Assembly (NCBI RefSeq): GCF_021390395.1
Contig: NZ_JAJUWT010000014.1
Coordinates: forward strand, 124,001 to 188,000
Direction: 5' to 3'
Origin: Saccharothrix sp. S26
GTDB lineage: Bacteria; Actinomycetota; Actinomycetes; Mycobacteriales; Pseudonocardiaceae
DNA: 64,000 nt
The notes under the pieces are model-generated. The model was not told where the DNA came from. It saw only the letters and a program-made list of their open reading frames with translations, and searched no databases. Within the stretch, counting starts at the first letter, position 1; each line of letters opens with the position of its first letter. A program made the translations under genes and the position numbers. Positions 45,434 through 53,694 of the stretch are shown one piece after another.

Positions 45434-47455
45434 GTGGGCACGCAACCGCAGCACGCGGTGCACCGCACGATCGTGGTCGTCGACGTGTCCGCGTTCGGGC
45501 AGCGCCTGCGCGCGCCGCAGGAGGAGATCCGGCGCGGGCTGTACGCGGCGCTGGAGTCGGCGTTCGACGACAGCGGGCTGGACTGGTCCGCGACGCACCA
45601 CGAGGACCGCGGCGACGGCGTGTTCGTGCTGGTGCCGCCGGACGTGCCCAAGAGCCGGGTGGTCGGCGGGCTGCCGCACGCGCTGCTGGGCGAGGTGCGC
45701 CGCTACAACGCGACCCGCACCGAAGACGCCCGGATCCGGCTGCGGATGGCGGTCACGGCGGGCGAGGTGCAGCACGACGAGCACGGCGTGGTCGGCGACG
45801 AGGTGACGCTGGCGTTCCGGCTGCTCGACTCCCGGCCGCTGCGGGAGGCGCTGGGTCGCTCGACCGCGGTGTTGGCGCTGATCGTCTCGGACCGGTTCTA
45901 CGACGACGTCGTCCGGCCCGACCCGGCGATGGCCCCGGAGTCGTTCCGGCGCGTGGCCGTGGACGTCAAGGAGGTCCGCGGGCACGCCTGGCTGCACGTG
46001 CCGGAAGCCGGCGTGCCGCGGCCGAAGCCCGGCAAGCGGCGCGGGAGGCGTCGCCGCCGGTCCAAGCCGCCGTGGGCGCGTCTCGGGCTGGCCGCGCTGC
46101 TGGTCCTGGCGGGCACGGCGAACGCGTTCGGCGCCACGCCGCCCGCCGTGCCGCCCTGCCCTCCCCCGGTCCAGCTCAACGTGCTGGTGTCGGCCGAGAA
46201 GGAGCAGGTCGTCCGCTCGCTCGCGCTGGAGCTGGAGAACGACTCGGGCAGGCACAACCCGCTGGGCTGCCGGGAGTTCAACGCCCTGGTGTACACCGGC
46301 TCGTCCGACCAGGCGGCGGCCGAGGCGCTGGGCCGGGGCTGGCAGCCGGGCGACCTGACGGAGGTCGGCGCCGAGCCGCACGTGTGGCTGCCGGATACCA
46401 CCGCCGAGGTCCGCGCGGTCGAGACGGCGTTGCGGCAACGGGCGGACGTGCGGCTGCACCGCCGCGAGGGCGTGGCGATCTCGCCGGTGGTGCTGGGCGC
46501 GTCGGCGGAGCTGGCCGCGCAGATCGCGCCGCAGGACGGCGAGTTCCGGTGGCGGGACGTGCGTCGGCCGGCGGTAGTGGACACGTCGTCGGGCGTGGGG
46601 CTGGCCGCGGCGACGGCGTTGGCGCACGCCGAGCTGGGCGGGCTGTACCTGGAAGCGCCCAACGTGCCGCGCCTGCTGCACGGGATCACCGCCCGCACGA
46701 CCGCGGGGCGGCCGTGCGCGGGCGACGTGGCGCTGGTCGCCTCGGAGCAGGCGGTGGCGGACGTCGAGGGCTGCCGGGTGCTGTACCCGGGCGACGGCGC
46801 GCTGGTGCTGGACCACCCGTTCGTCGAGGTGGAGCGGCCGAACCGGCCGAACCCGCGCCGGCAGCGGATCGTGGACCGGTTCCTGGCGCACCTGCTCTCC
46901 CCCTACGCGCAGGACGAGTTCAAGCGGGCGGGCTTCCGGGACGTGGCCTGGAACGTCGGGCCGCGCACCGGTCCCGGGGTGCGACCCGGCCGGCCGCGGC
47001 CGCTGCCCGTCGAGCCGGACGCGCGGGCGGTGCGGGAGGCGTGGGAGGCGGCGAGCAGGCCTCGGGTGATCGCGGTGGCCCGGGACGGCTCGGCGGAGGC
47101 GAACCTGTTCGCGACCCGCGTGCGGGCGTTGGCCGGTCCGCGCGACCGGGTGGTGGACGTGCCGTTGACGGAGGGCGCGGTCCAGGCAGGCGTGGAGCAG
47201 GGCGCGCACGTCGTGGTGCTGGTGTCGGCGGCACCGGCCCCGCCGATCCCGGTGGACGTCAGCGGTCCCGTCCGGGTGGTGGCCGTCGGCTTCACGGAGG
47301 GCGCGTGCGCGGCCTCAGCGCCGCTCTCCGAGGCCGCACGCGCTTACGAAGGTCAATGCCACGAGATCGTGGCCCGCAACGGTTCCGGGACGACTCAGCG
47401 CCAGGAAGACGCTCTGGACGCGATAGCGCGCGCTGCATGGGGGAGGACGACGTGA
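45434..47455 (+). CDS. Membrane protein: nucleotidyl cyclase-like domain plus extracellular substrate-binding domain
   Basis: A protein of about 673 residues. Residues 10-170 resemble a class III nucleotidyl cyclase: VVVDVSAFG and EDRGDGVFVLV place the two metal-binding aspartates, and VVGDEVTLAFRLLD aligns with the motif holding the transition-state Asn and Arg, with Thr for Asn. An Arg-rich stop, one membrane helix (about 215-232), and a large periplasmic-binding-protein-like domain follow. It overlaps the lipoprotein gene downstream by four bases. I infer a one-pass receptor sensing a ligand outside. Starts at GTG 45434; the frame opens upstream to 45338. Confidence 0.65.
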   Translation: MGTQPQHAVHRTIVVVDVSAFGQRLRAPQEEIRRGLYAALESAFDDSGLDWSATHHEDRGDGVFVLVPPDVPKSRVVGGLPHALLGEVRRYNATRTEDARIRLRMAVTAGEVQHDEHGVVGDEVTLAFRLLDSRPLREALGRSTAVLALIVSDRFYDDVVRPDPAMAPESFRRVAVDVKEVRGHAWLHVPEAGVPRPKPGKRRGRRRRRSKPPWARLGLAALLVLAGTANAFGATPPAVPPCPPPVQLNVLVSAEKEQVVRSLALELENDSGRHNPLGCREFNALVYTGSSDQAAAEALGRGWQPGDLTEVGAEPHVWLPDTTAEVRAVETALRQRADVRLHRREGVAISPVVLGASAELAAQIAPQDGEFRWRDVRRPAVVDTSSGVGLAAATALAHAELGGLYLEAPNVPRLLHGITARTTAGRPCAGDVALVASEQAVADVEGCRVLYPGDGALVLDHPFVEVERPNRPNPRRQRIVDRFLAHLLSPYAQDEFKRAGFRDVAWNVGPRTGPGVRPGRPRPLPVEPDARAVREAWEAASRPRVIAVARDGSAEANLFATRVRALAGPRDRVVDVPLTEGAVQAGVEQGAHVVVLVSAAPAPPIPVDVSGPVRVVAVGFTEGACAASAPLSEAARAYEGQCHEIVARNGSGTTQRQEDALDAIARAAWGRTT

Positions 47456-48678
47456 TCCGCTTTCTGGTGCCGCTGATGGTGCTCCTGGCGGCGTGCACGA
47501 CCCCGGTGCGAGACGACGCGAGGGAGGGCACCGGGCCGATCACCTTCGTGGACGGCCGCGACACCACCGCGGACGGGCGGGTCCGCGAGCTGGTCGACCG
47601 CTGGAACGCGCAGGCCAGCAGGCGCCAGCAGGTCGTGTTCGTGGAGATGCCGACGTCCACCGACGCCCACCGCGCCCAGCTGACCGCGCGGGCGCAGGAC
47701 CTGGCGGGCGGGCGCGGCAGCCCGGACTGCTACGACGTGATGGCCGTGGACATGGTGTGGACGGCCCCGTTCGCCGCGGCCGGGCACCTGGAGCCGCTGG
47801 ACCCGGCCGAGTTCGACGTGGGCCGGATGCTGCCGAAGATGGTGCGGGCGGCCAAGTCGCCCGATGGCAGGCAGCTGTGGGCGATCCCGTGGCGCGGCGA
47901 CGCCGGGTTGCTCTACTACCGCAAGGACGTGCTCGAAGCGGAGGGGGTGGAGCCGCCGAAGACGTGGAACGAGATGCGGCAGCAGGCGATCACGATCGCG
48001 CGGCGCCGCGGCCTGCACGGCTACGTGGGCCAGTTCCGGCGCTACGAGGGCCTGATCGTGAACATGGCCGAGGCGGTCTGGGCGCACGGCGGCGACCTGG
48101 AGCGGTTGGACGCCCCCGAGACGAAGGCGGGCGTGCGCGCCGTCGTCGACGGCTTCGCGGAGGGGTGGATCCCGCGCGAGGCCCGTGACTACGACGAACA
48201 GGCCTCGCTGGAGGCGTTCCGGTCCGGCGGGGCGCTGTTCCTGCGCAACTGGCCGTACGCCGGCCCGGTGCTGGACACGCCGGGGTCGCAGGTGATCGAC
48301 AAGTGGGGCGTGGTCGCGCTGCCGTGGCCCAGCGCGTTGGGCGGCTGGAACCTGGCCGTGTCGCGGTGCTCGGCGAACCAGAAGACCGCCCGCGCGTTCA
48401 TCCAGTTCCTCACCCGCGACGACAACCAGCGGCGCATGGAACAGCTCGCCGGGTGGGCGCCGACGTCCGAGGCGCTGTACGAGGAGCCGAACCTGGTGCC
48501 GCGCCCGCTGCGCGACAGCCTGCTCGACGCCCGGGTCCGGCGCCCCTCACCGCACTACGACGAGCTGACCGGCGTGATGCAGGAGAGCCTGCACCACGTG
48601 CTGGAGAACCCGGGTTCGGTCGACCAGTCGCTGGAGCAGCTCGCGGACGACCTCGCCAGGGCCGCGCAGGGGCGTTAG
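47452..48678 (+). CDS. Sugar ABC-type extracellular substrate-binding lipoprotein
   Basis: A 408-residue lipoprotein. The signal ends at the lipobox LLAAC (Cys19). Family 1 solute-binding features follow: DVMAVDMVWTAPFAAAGHLEPL, WAIPWRGDAGLLYYRKDVLE and WNEMRQQA. Such proteins deliver sugars to ABC permeases, but no permease or ATPase gene is nearby. GTG 47452 overlaps the receptor-like gene stop, with GGGAGG five bases upstream. The coupling suggests it serves as ligand carrier or ligand sensor for the cyclase-like receptor. Confidence 0.85.
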   Translation: MIRFLVPLMVLLAACTTPVRDDAREGTGPITFVDGRDTTADGRVRELVDRWNAQASRRQQVVFVEMPTSTDAHRAQLTARAQDLAGGRGSPDCYDVMAVDMVWTAPFAAAGHLEPLDPAEFDVGRMLPKMVRAAKSPDGRQLWAIPWRGDAGLLYYRKDVLEAEGVEPPKTWNEMRQQAITIARRRGLHGYVGQFRRYEGLIVNMAEAVWAHGGDLERLDAPETKAGVRAVVDGFAEGWIPREARDYDEQASLEAFRSGGALFLRNWPYAGPVLDTPGSQVIDKWGVVALPWPSALGGWNLAVSRCSANQKTARAFIQFLTRDDNQRRMEQLAGWAPTSEALYEEPNLVPRPLRDSLLDARVRRPSPHYDELTGVMQESLHHVLENPGSVDQSLEQLADDLARAAQGR

Positions 48679-49319
48679 GCGGTGGCCGGTTCGACCCGGG
48701 CGGTGGTCTGCTTCGCGGCGCGGTTCCAGTCGATCCAGCCTCGGATCACCAGGACGGCGAAGACGGTGTAGACCGCGGCGCTGAACCAGAGGCCGGACTG
48801 GATCTGCAACGGCACGCCGATCGCGTCCACCACGAGCCACACCAGCCAGAACTCGACCAGGCCGAAGCCCTGGAGGGTGAAGGCGAGGACGGTGCCGACG
48901 AAGATGGCGGCGTCGGGCCACGGCGCCCACGAGGCGTCGAGCGCGTCCAGCAGCAGGGCGAACCCGACCGTGCCGACGACGAACGCGCCCACCACGGCGA
49001 GGCGTTCCTTCGCGGTGCCCTTGCGCACGACCACGCCGAACACCGGGTCGCGCCGCCGCGTCCACGCCCACCAGCCGTAGAGGGTGATCAGGGCGATCAC
49101 CACCTGGCGCGCGGCCGTGCCGCCGAGCTGGGCGGACACGTAGACCACGAACAGCAGCGAGACCGAGACCAGCTGCACGGGCCACGTCCAGAGCGAGCGC
49201 TTCTGCGCCAGGTACACCACCACCAGCGCGAAGACCTGACCGATGAACTCGGCCCAGGACACCTTCTGCCCGAACACCGTGAAGCCCTGCTCCATCAAGA
49301 CGTGCACCGCGTCCTCCAT
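48675..49319 (-). CDS. PnuC-family transporter, probable riboflavin importer
   Basis: A 215-residue membrane protein with seven predicted helices and the family blocks LYGWWAWTRR and EFWLVWLVVDAIGVPL. PnuC proteins carry nicotinamide riboside, thiamine or riboflavin. The FMN riboswitch directly upstream points to riboflavin, as for PnuX/RibM of Corynebacterium and Streptomyces. Start codon candidates are ATG 49319, GTG 49307 (best GGAGG spacing) and ATG 49295; ATG 49364 lies at the riboswitch end. A CCCCG/CGGGG stem before ATG 49319 may be the expression platform. The 3' end overlaps the lipoprotein gene by four bases. Confidence 0.85.
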   Translation of the reverse strand: MEDAVHVLMEQGFTVFGQKVSWAEFIGQVFALVVVYLAQKRSLWTWPVQLVSVSLLFVVYVSAQLGGTAARQVVIALITLYGWWAWTRRRDPVFGVVVRKGTAKERLAVVGAFVVGTVGFALLLDALDASWAPWPDAAIFVGTVLAFTLQGFGLVEFWLVWLVVDAIGVPLQIQSGLWFSAAVYTVFAVLVIRGWIDWNRAAKQTTARVEPATA

Positions 49320-49355
49320 CCCCGACAGGCGTTCCGGGGCATGGCAGGCCAACGG

Positions 49356-49479
49356 CATGCGCACCTCTCATCCGGACTTTCACCGTCGGCCCCGGAATCC
49401 CACCGGGTCAACCGCCCTGGTGGGCGGGTCGCGGGCTGTCACCGCCGGTTCGGATTTCCACCGAGCCCCGGAGCGCATG
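49356..49479 (-). promoter_or_regulatory. FMN riboswitch (RFN element)
   Basis: On the minus strand the conserved RFN segments are read in order: CTCCGGGGCTCGGTGGAAATC, ACCGGCGGTGACAGCCCGCGA, CCGACGGTGAAAGTCCGGAT and GAGAG. The closing P1 helix is CATGCGC (49473-49479) with GCGCATG (49356-49362). Binding FMN would reduce expression of the PnuC-like gene that begins about 40-60 bases downstream. Confidence 0.93.
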
Positions 49480-49622
49480 TCTCTCATCGCTTCGCAACAT
49501 CATGGCGCGCGGAACTGTTCCTGGGGTGATCGACAGCACACTGGGCGCGATCCGAGAACCGCCCTCCTCGTGGTCACCTGGACTTCAGGCCCGGTACACC
49601 GGCGGCCGGTAGCTTCCGCCGA

Positions 49623-50870
49623 ATGCGAATCCTGCTCATGGCCGCGGTGGTGCCGCTGCTGATCGCCTCCTCCCCCGGCCCGGCCGTGGTCGTGCCGGTC
49701 ACCCAGACCGGCGCGTTCGTCGACGACCCGTCCGGGTCGCCCGCCGACGCCGACGCCGACGACCCGGCGATCTGGGTGAACCCGCGCTCGGCCCGGCAGA
49801 GCGTCGTGCTCGGCACCTTGAAGGAGGGTGGCCTGGCCGCGTTCGACCTGGCCGGTCGGACCCTGGGCACCTACCCTGCCCCCGCGCCGCCGACGCCGGA
49901 CGCCAAGCCGGGCCGGTACAACAACGTCGACGTGCTCGGCGGCGCGCGGGTCGGCGGGCGGTCGCGGGACCTCGCGTTCGTCAGCGACCGCGGCCGGGAC
50001 CGCGTCCGGGTCTACGAGCTGGACGCGCGGGGCGCGGCGGCGGGGTCGTCCGTCGTGCGGGACGTGACCGATCCGGGCGCGCGGCCGGTGTTCTCCTCGT
50101 CGGAGCAGGAGGTGGACGACCAGCGCACCGCGTACGGGCTGGCCGCCGGGTTCGTCGGCCGCACGCCGGTGGTCGTGACGAACCGGCGCAACGAGGCCAG
50201 GGTGGCGCTGCTGCGCGTCACGCCCGGTCCGGCGGGTTCGGTCGGCACGGCGGTGGTGTCCACGCTCGACCTGCCGTCGTCGTTCCCGTTGCCGGACGGC
50301 ACCACTTGGACGCCGTGCGGCGAGCCGGGTGAACGGCCCCAGTTGGAGGGCATGGTGGTCGACTCCGAGCACGGCGTGCTGTACGCGGCGCAGGAGGACG
50401 TCGGCATCTGGCGCGTGCCGCTGCGGGCGACCGGGTTCGGCACGCCCGTGCTCGTCGACAAGGTTCGCTCGTTCGGGGTACCGCAGACCTACGACCCGGA
50501 GACCGAGGAGTGCTCGGTGTCGGGCACGGACCCCGGTTTCGGCGGCGCGCACCTGACCGCCGACGCCGAGGGGCTGGCCATCGGTGACGGGTACCTGATC
50601 GCGTCCAGCCAGGGCGACTCGCGGTTCGTGGCCTACGAGCGGACCGGCCGCAACCGCTACGTCGGCGAGTTCGTGGTCGGCAGCGGGCGGGGCGTCGACT
50701 CGGTCGAGCACTCCGACGGCGCGCACCTGGTGACCGCCGACCTCGGGCCGCGCTACCGGAAGGGCCTGCTGGTCGTGCACGACGGCGAGCGCACCCCGGC
50801 GGTCGGCGACCTGCCGACCACCGGCTTCGCCTACGTGAGCTGGGCGGACGTGCTGGAGGAGCTGGACTGA
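49623..50870 (+). CDS. Secreted beta-propeller phytase
   Basis: A 415-residue protein with an N-terminal signal peptide (MRILLMAAVVPLLIASSPGP). The calcium-dependent beta-propeller phytase motifs DADDPAIWVNP, NNVDVL and ADAEGLAIGDGYLIASSQGD are clear. It releases phosphate from inositol hexakisphosphate outside the cell. There is no visible Pho box that I can assign. It is divergent from the riboflavin transporter and ends at a strong terminator. Confidence 0.9.
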   Translation: MRILLMAAVVPLLIASSPGPAVVVPVTQTGAFVDDPSGSPADADADDPAIWVNPRSARQSVVLGTLKEGGLAAFDLAGRTLGTYPAPAPPTPDAKPGRYNNVDVLGGARVGGRSRDLAFVSDRGRDRVRVYELDARGAAAGSSVVRDVTDPGARPVFSSSEQEVDDQRTAYGLAAGFVGRTPVVVTNRRNEARVALLRVTPGPAGSVGTAVVSTLDLPSSFPLPDGTTWTPCGEPGERPQLEGMVVDSEHGVLYAAQEDVGIWRVPLRATGFGTPVLVDKVRSFGVPQTYDPETEECSVSGTDPGFGGAHLTADAEGLAIGDGYLIASSQGDSRFVAYERTGRNRYVGEFVVGSGRGVDSVEHSDGAHLVTADLGPRYRKGLLVVHDGERTPAVGDLPTTGFAYVSWADVLEELD

Positions 50871-50879
50871 CCCCGGGAC

Positions 50880-50926
50880 GCCGACCGGCCCCCGACCGCT
50901 GGTGGGCGGATCGGGGGCCGGTCGGC
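50880..50926. terminator. Terminator hairpin after phytase gene
   Basis: A 16-base-pair stem (GCCGACCGGCCCCCGA and complement) with a 15-base loop, ten bases beyond the phytase stop. Confidence 0.8.
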
Positions 50927-51032
50927 GGTCGCGATGGATGTCGTCGGGGGTGTTGAGCGGCCTCGGGCGGGGTCGTGGTCGCGCGCTCGGCTCGCGGGTC
51001 GGAGCGGCCCTCGGGCGGGCCGGTCCCCCGGG

Positions 51033-51851
51033 TCAGGGTCCGTCGGTGCGCGGCGGCAGCGGCATGCCGGCGGGCGGGGTCGGGGGGTCCACCGGGTTCT
51101 GCCGGGCCGCTCGGGCGGCGGCCGACACCGGCTCCTGCGCCCGGCCCGTCAGGGTGTCCTGGGACTGGCGCGGCGCGGGCGCGATGGAGGACGTCTCCTC
51201 CTGGATGCGGTTGAGCCAGCCCTCCCAGCGCTGCTGCATCGGGCGCACCAGGCCGCCGCCCACGCCGATCACGATCACGCCCGCGACCGTGGCCAGCACC
51301 GTGATGAGCACCGGCATGGTGACCGCGACGGCGATGCCGAGCTGGTTCAGCGCGGCGATGACGCCGAGCGCGACGATGAAGCCGTACGTGATGCCGCCGA
51401 GCATCCGGGTGTACGGGCGGTTGCCCAGCGCGCCGGTGACCAGGCCGCGCAGGGCCTTGCCGATCGCCGCGGCGACCAGCACCAGCACGATGGCCACGGC
51501 GATGCGCGGCAGGTACGCGATGACGTCGTTGAGCAGGGCGCTCACCGCGTTGCCGGTGCCGAACACGCCGAACGCGAGCTGGAGGGCGATCAGCAGCACG
51601 AAGTAGTAGACCAGCTTCACGATGAGGCCGGAGGCGTCGATCGGGGACCGCGACATCGCGCCGGACAGCCCGGAGCGCTCCACGAGGCGGTCGAAGCCCA
51701 CCCGCTTGAGCAGGAAGCCGACGGCCTTGCTCAGCGCCTTCGCGATGATCCACCCGATGAGCAGGACGACGAGGAAGCCGAGGAGTTTCGGCACGAACGT
51801 GGCCACCATCGTCCACGCCTGCCCGAGCCCATCGGTGATCTGGGTACCCAC
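51033..51851 (-). CDS. MscS-like transmembrane-helix repeat protein
   Basis: A 272-residue membrane protein with an N-terminal helix pair, VPKLLGFLVVLLIGWIIAKA and the conserved TM-helix repeat motif (Pfam TM_helix) followed by KLVYYFVLL. Three further membrane segments lead to a Pro/Ala-rich cytoplasmic tail. This is the family of small mechanosensitive-channel-like proteins such as CmpX. It lacks the large beta-domain of MscS. It stands alone and is preceded by a 215-base intergenic region that holds the terminator of the neighbouring peptidase gene. Confidence 0.75.
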   Translation of the reverse strand: MGTQITDGLGQAWTMVATFVPKLLGFLVVLLIGWIIAKALSKAVGFLLKRVGFDRLVERSGLSGAMSRSPIDASGLIVKLVYYFVLLIALQLAFGVFGTGNAVSALLNDVIAYLPRIAVAIVLVLVAAAIGKALRGLVTGALGNRPYTRMLGGITYGFIVALGVIAALNQLGIAVAVTMPVLITVLATVAGVIVIGVGGGLVRPMQQRWEGWLNRIQEETSSIAPAPRQSQDTLTGRAQEPVSAAARAARQNPVDPPTPPAGMPLPPRTDGP

Positions 51852-52004
51852 GACGACCCTCCTTCGCGTTTTCGCTTGTGCCGAGATCGTTTCTCAGCCC
51901 GCATCACCCGGCAACCTGAAGTGGTGGCACGAAAGGGTGACTGACGTGGCGGTTCTCGCGTCGGCAGTCCAGAGTGGAATCACCGGTGGGGACCGGGGAG
52001 AGGG

Positions 52005-52040
52005 AAACGCCCGGCGCGAGGTTCTCGCGCCGGGCGTTTT
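52005..52040 (-). terminator. Rho-independent terminator of the TAP-like gene
   Basis: A 16-base-pair stem (AAACGCCCGGCGCGAG and complement) with a GTT loop, flanked by T/A runs. It lies 27 bases past the stop of the minus-strand peptidase. Confidence 0.82.
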
Positions 52041-52066
52041 CGCATCCGGGATCGGTCGGGTGGGCG

Positions 52067-53578
52067 TCAGAACCGGGCCGAGAGGCCCCGGCTGTCCAAG
52101 TACGTCCGCACGTGCTCGGCCGAGGTCGCCTGGTTCACGTCGGGCCTGGGGTCGCCGGGGCAGTACGAGCTGCTGGGCGGCAGGATGCCCTGGATCAGGT
52201 ACCGGTTGACGGCCCGGTCCACGCACGCGTTGCCGCCGCCGTAGAGGCCGTGCTTGCCCTCGTCCCGCACGGTGACGAGGTTGTGCCCCAGCCGTTCCGC
52301 CATGGCCGGGCCGCTCTCGTACTGCGTCTGGGTGTCGCCCTCCGCCTGCACGACCACCCCGACGGGGTAACCCTCCCGCTTCAGCGCCACCGCGGGCTCC
52401 GGCGGGGTGAAGCTGCGGAACGCGCACGTGGTCGGGGCCGCGCGCATGACGCCGAAGCCGTACGGGTAGCGGTCGCGGAACACCCGCATGTCCTCGTAGT
52501 AGGTCTCCATGTCGGTGGGCCAGTCGACCTCGCACGTCACCGTGTTGAACACGCCGGAGATCAGCTCGTCCTGCGCCTCACCGGACATCAGCGCGCCCGC
52601 CGCGGACGGCGAGCCCGCCTTCAGCTCGGTCACCGCCACCGCGAGGTCCGCCCACAGTGGACGGTAGCGCGCGCCGACGCCCACGGCCGCGTCGAAGCGC
52701 GTGCGGGTCGCCTCGCCCACCGGCTTCGTCGCGAGTGCCGTGGCGACCGACTCGACCGTCTCCATCACCGCATCGGGTGTCGCGCCGAGCTTGAACCGGT
52801 CGTGGTGCGCGGCGACCCAGTTCGACCACGTCTCGACGTTGCGCCGGTACGCCACCGCCTGCGCGCGGAACTGCTCGCGCCAGATCCACTCCGGGTGCAC
52901 GGCCGAGTCGAGCACGCTGCGGTCCAGCCGGTCCGGGAACAGGCTGCCGTACACCGCGCCCAGGTACGTGCCGTAGGAGTAGCCCAGGTAGTTGAGCTTC
53001 TCCTCGCGCAGCGCGGCCCGCACCACGTCGAGGTCGCGCGCGGTGTTGGCGGTGTTGACGAACGGCCGGATGCCACCGGCGGCGCGGTGGCACGCGTCCT
53101 CGGCGGCCTGCGCCTCGGCGGCCCACTTCGGGAACTCCGAATCAGCCGGTCGGGTGTCGGCCGTGGCCAGTTCGGGGACCGTGCGGCAGGTCAGCGCGGT
53201 GGAACCGCCGACACCGCGCGGGTCGAACCCGATCAGGTCGTAGACCTTGGCCAGCTCGCTGCCCGCCAGGAACGTCGGCATGCCCAGGCCAGAGCCGCCC
53301 GGTCCACCGGGGTTGAGCACCAGGATGCCGCGCCTGCGCGCCGGCTCCGTGGCCTTCTTGCGGCTGATGACCAGTGATATCCGCTCCGCGGCCGGTCGCG
53401 CGTAGTCCAGCGGCAGGACGAGTTCGGCGCACTCCAGCGACTGCTTGCACGGCGACCAGGTGAGCTGCTGCGAGTGGAACTCGGCCAGCGGATCGCTGCG
53501 CGCCGACCCGAACGACGGCGCGACCGCCGTCGCCAGCACGGCGGCGACCACCACGGCGACTGACATGTACCTGCGCAC
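52067..53578 (-). CDS. Secreted TAP-like tripeptidyl aminopeptidase (alpha/beta hydrolase)
   Basis: A 503-residue exported serine hydrolase. The signal peptide, VRRYMSVAVVVAAVLATAVA, ends near SFGSA. The oxyanion motif NPGGPGGSG and the nucleophile motif GYSYGTYLG are typical of proline iminopeptidase and S33 tripeptidyl aminopeptidases. The C-terminal TAP domain contains QAEGDTQTQYESG and the catalytic His in DEGKHGLYGG. GTG 53578 has GGGAGG upstream. It is divergent from the PucR-type regulator. It probably releases tripeptides in the medium. Confidence 0.9.
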   Translation of the reverse strand: MRRYMSVAVVVAAVLATAVAPSFGSARSDPLAEFHSQQLTWSPCKQSLECAELVLPLDYARPAAERISLVISRKKATEPARRRGILVLNPGGPGGSGLGMPTFLAGSELAKVYDLIGFDPRGVGGSTALTCRTVPELATADTRPADSEFPKWAAEAQAAEDACHRAAGGIRPFVNTANTARDLDVVRAALREEKLNYLGYSYGTYLGAVYGSLFPDRLDRSVLDSAVHPEWIWREQFRAQAVAYRRNVETWSNWVAAHHDRFKLGATPDAVMETVESVATALATKPVGEATRTRFDAAVGVGARYRPLWADLAVAVTELKAGSPSAAGALMSGEAQDELISGVFNTVTCEVDWPTDMETYYEDMRVFRDRYPYGFGVMRAAPTTCAFRSFTPPEPAVALKREGYPVGVVVQAEGDTQTQYESGPAMAERLGHNLVTVRDEGKHGLYGGGNACVDRAVNRYLIQGILPPSSSYCPGDPRPDVNQATSAEHVRTYLDSRGLSARF

Positions 53579-53694
53579 GAGACCCTCCCAGACGAGCCGG
53601 TCACAACGCCACCGACGGTAAGGGGATCGGCGCGGAGCGTCAGTGGGTGTCACTCGTTGGTGTCGAGGGGGTGCGCCCGTGCGATCGTGTGGGT

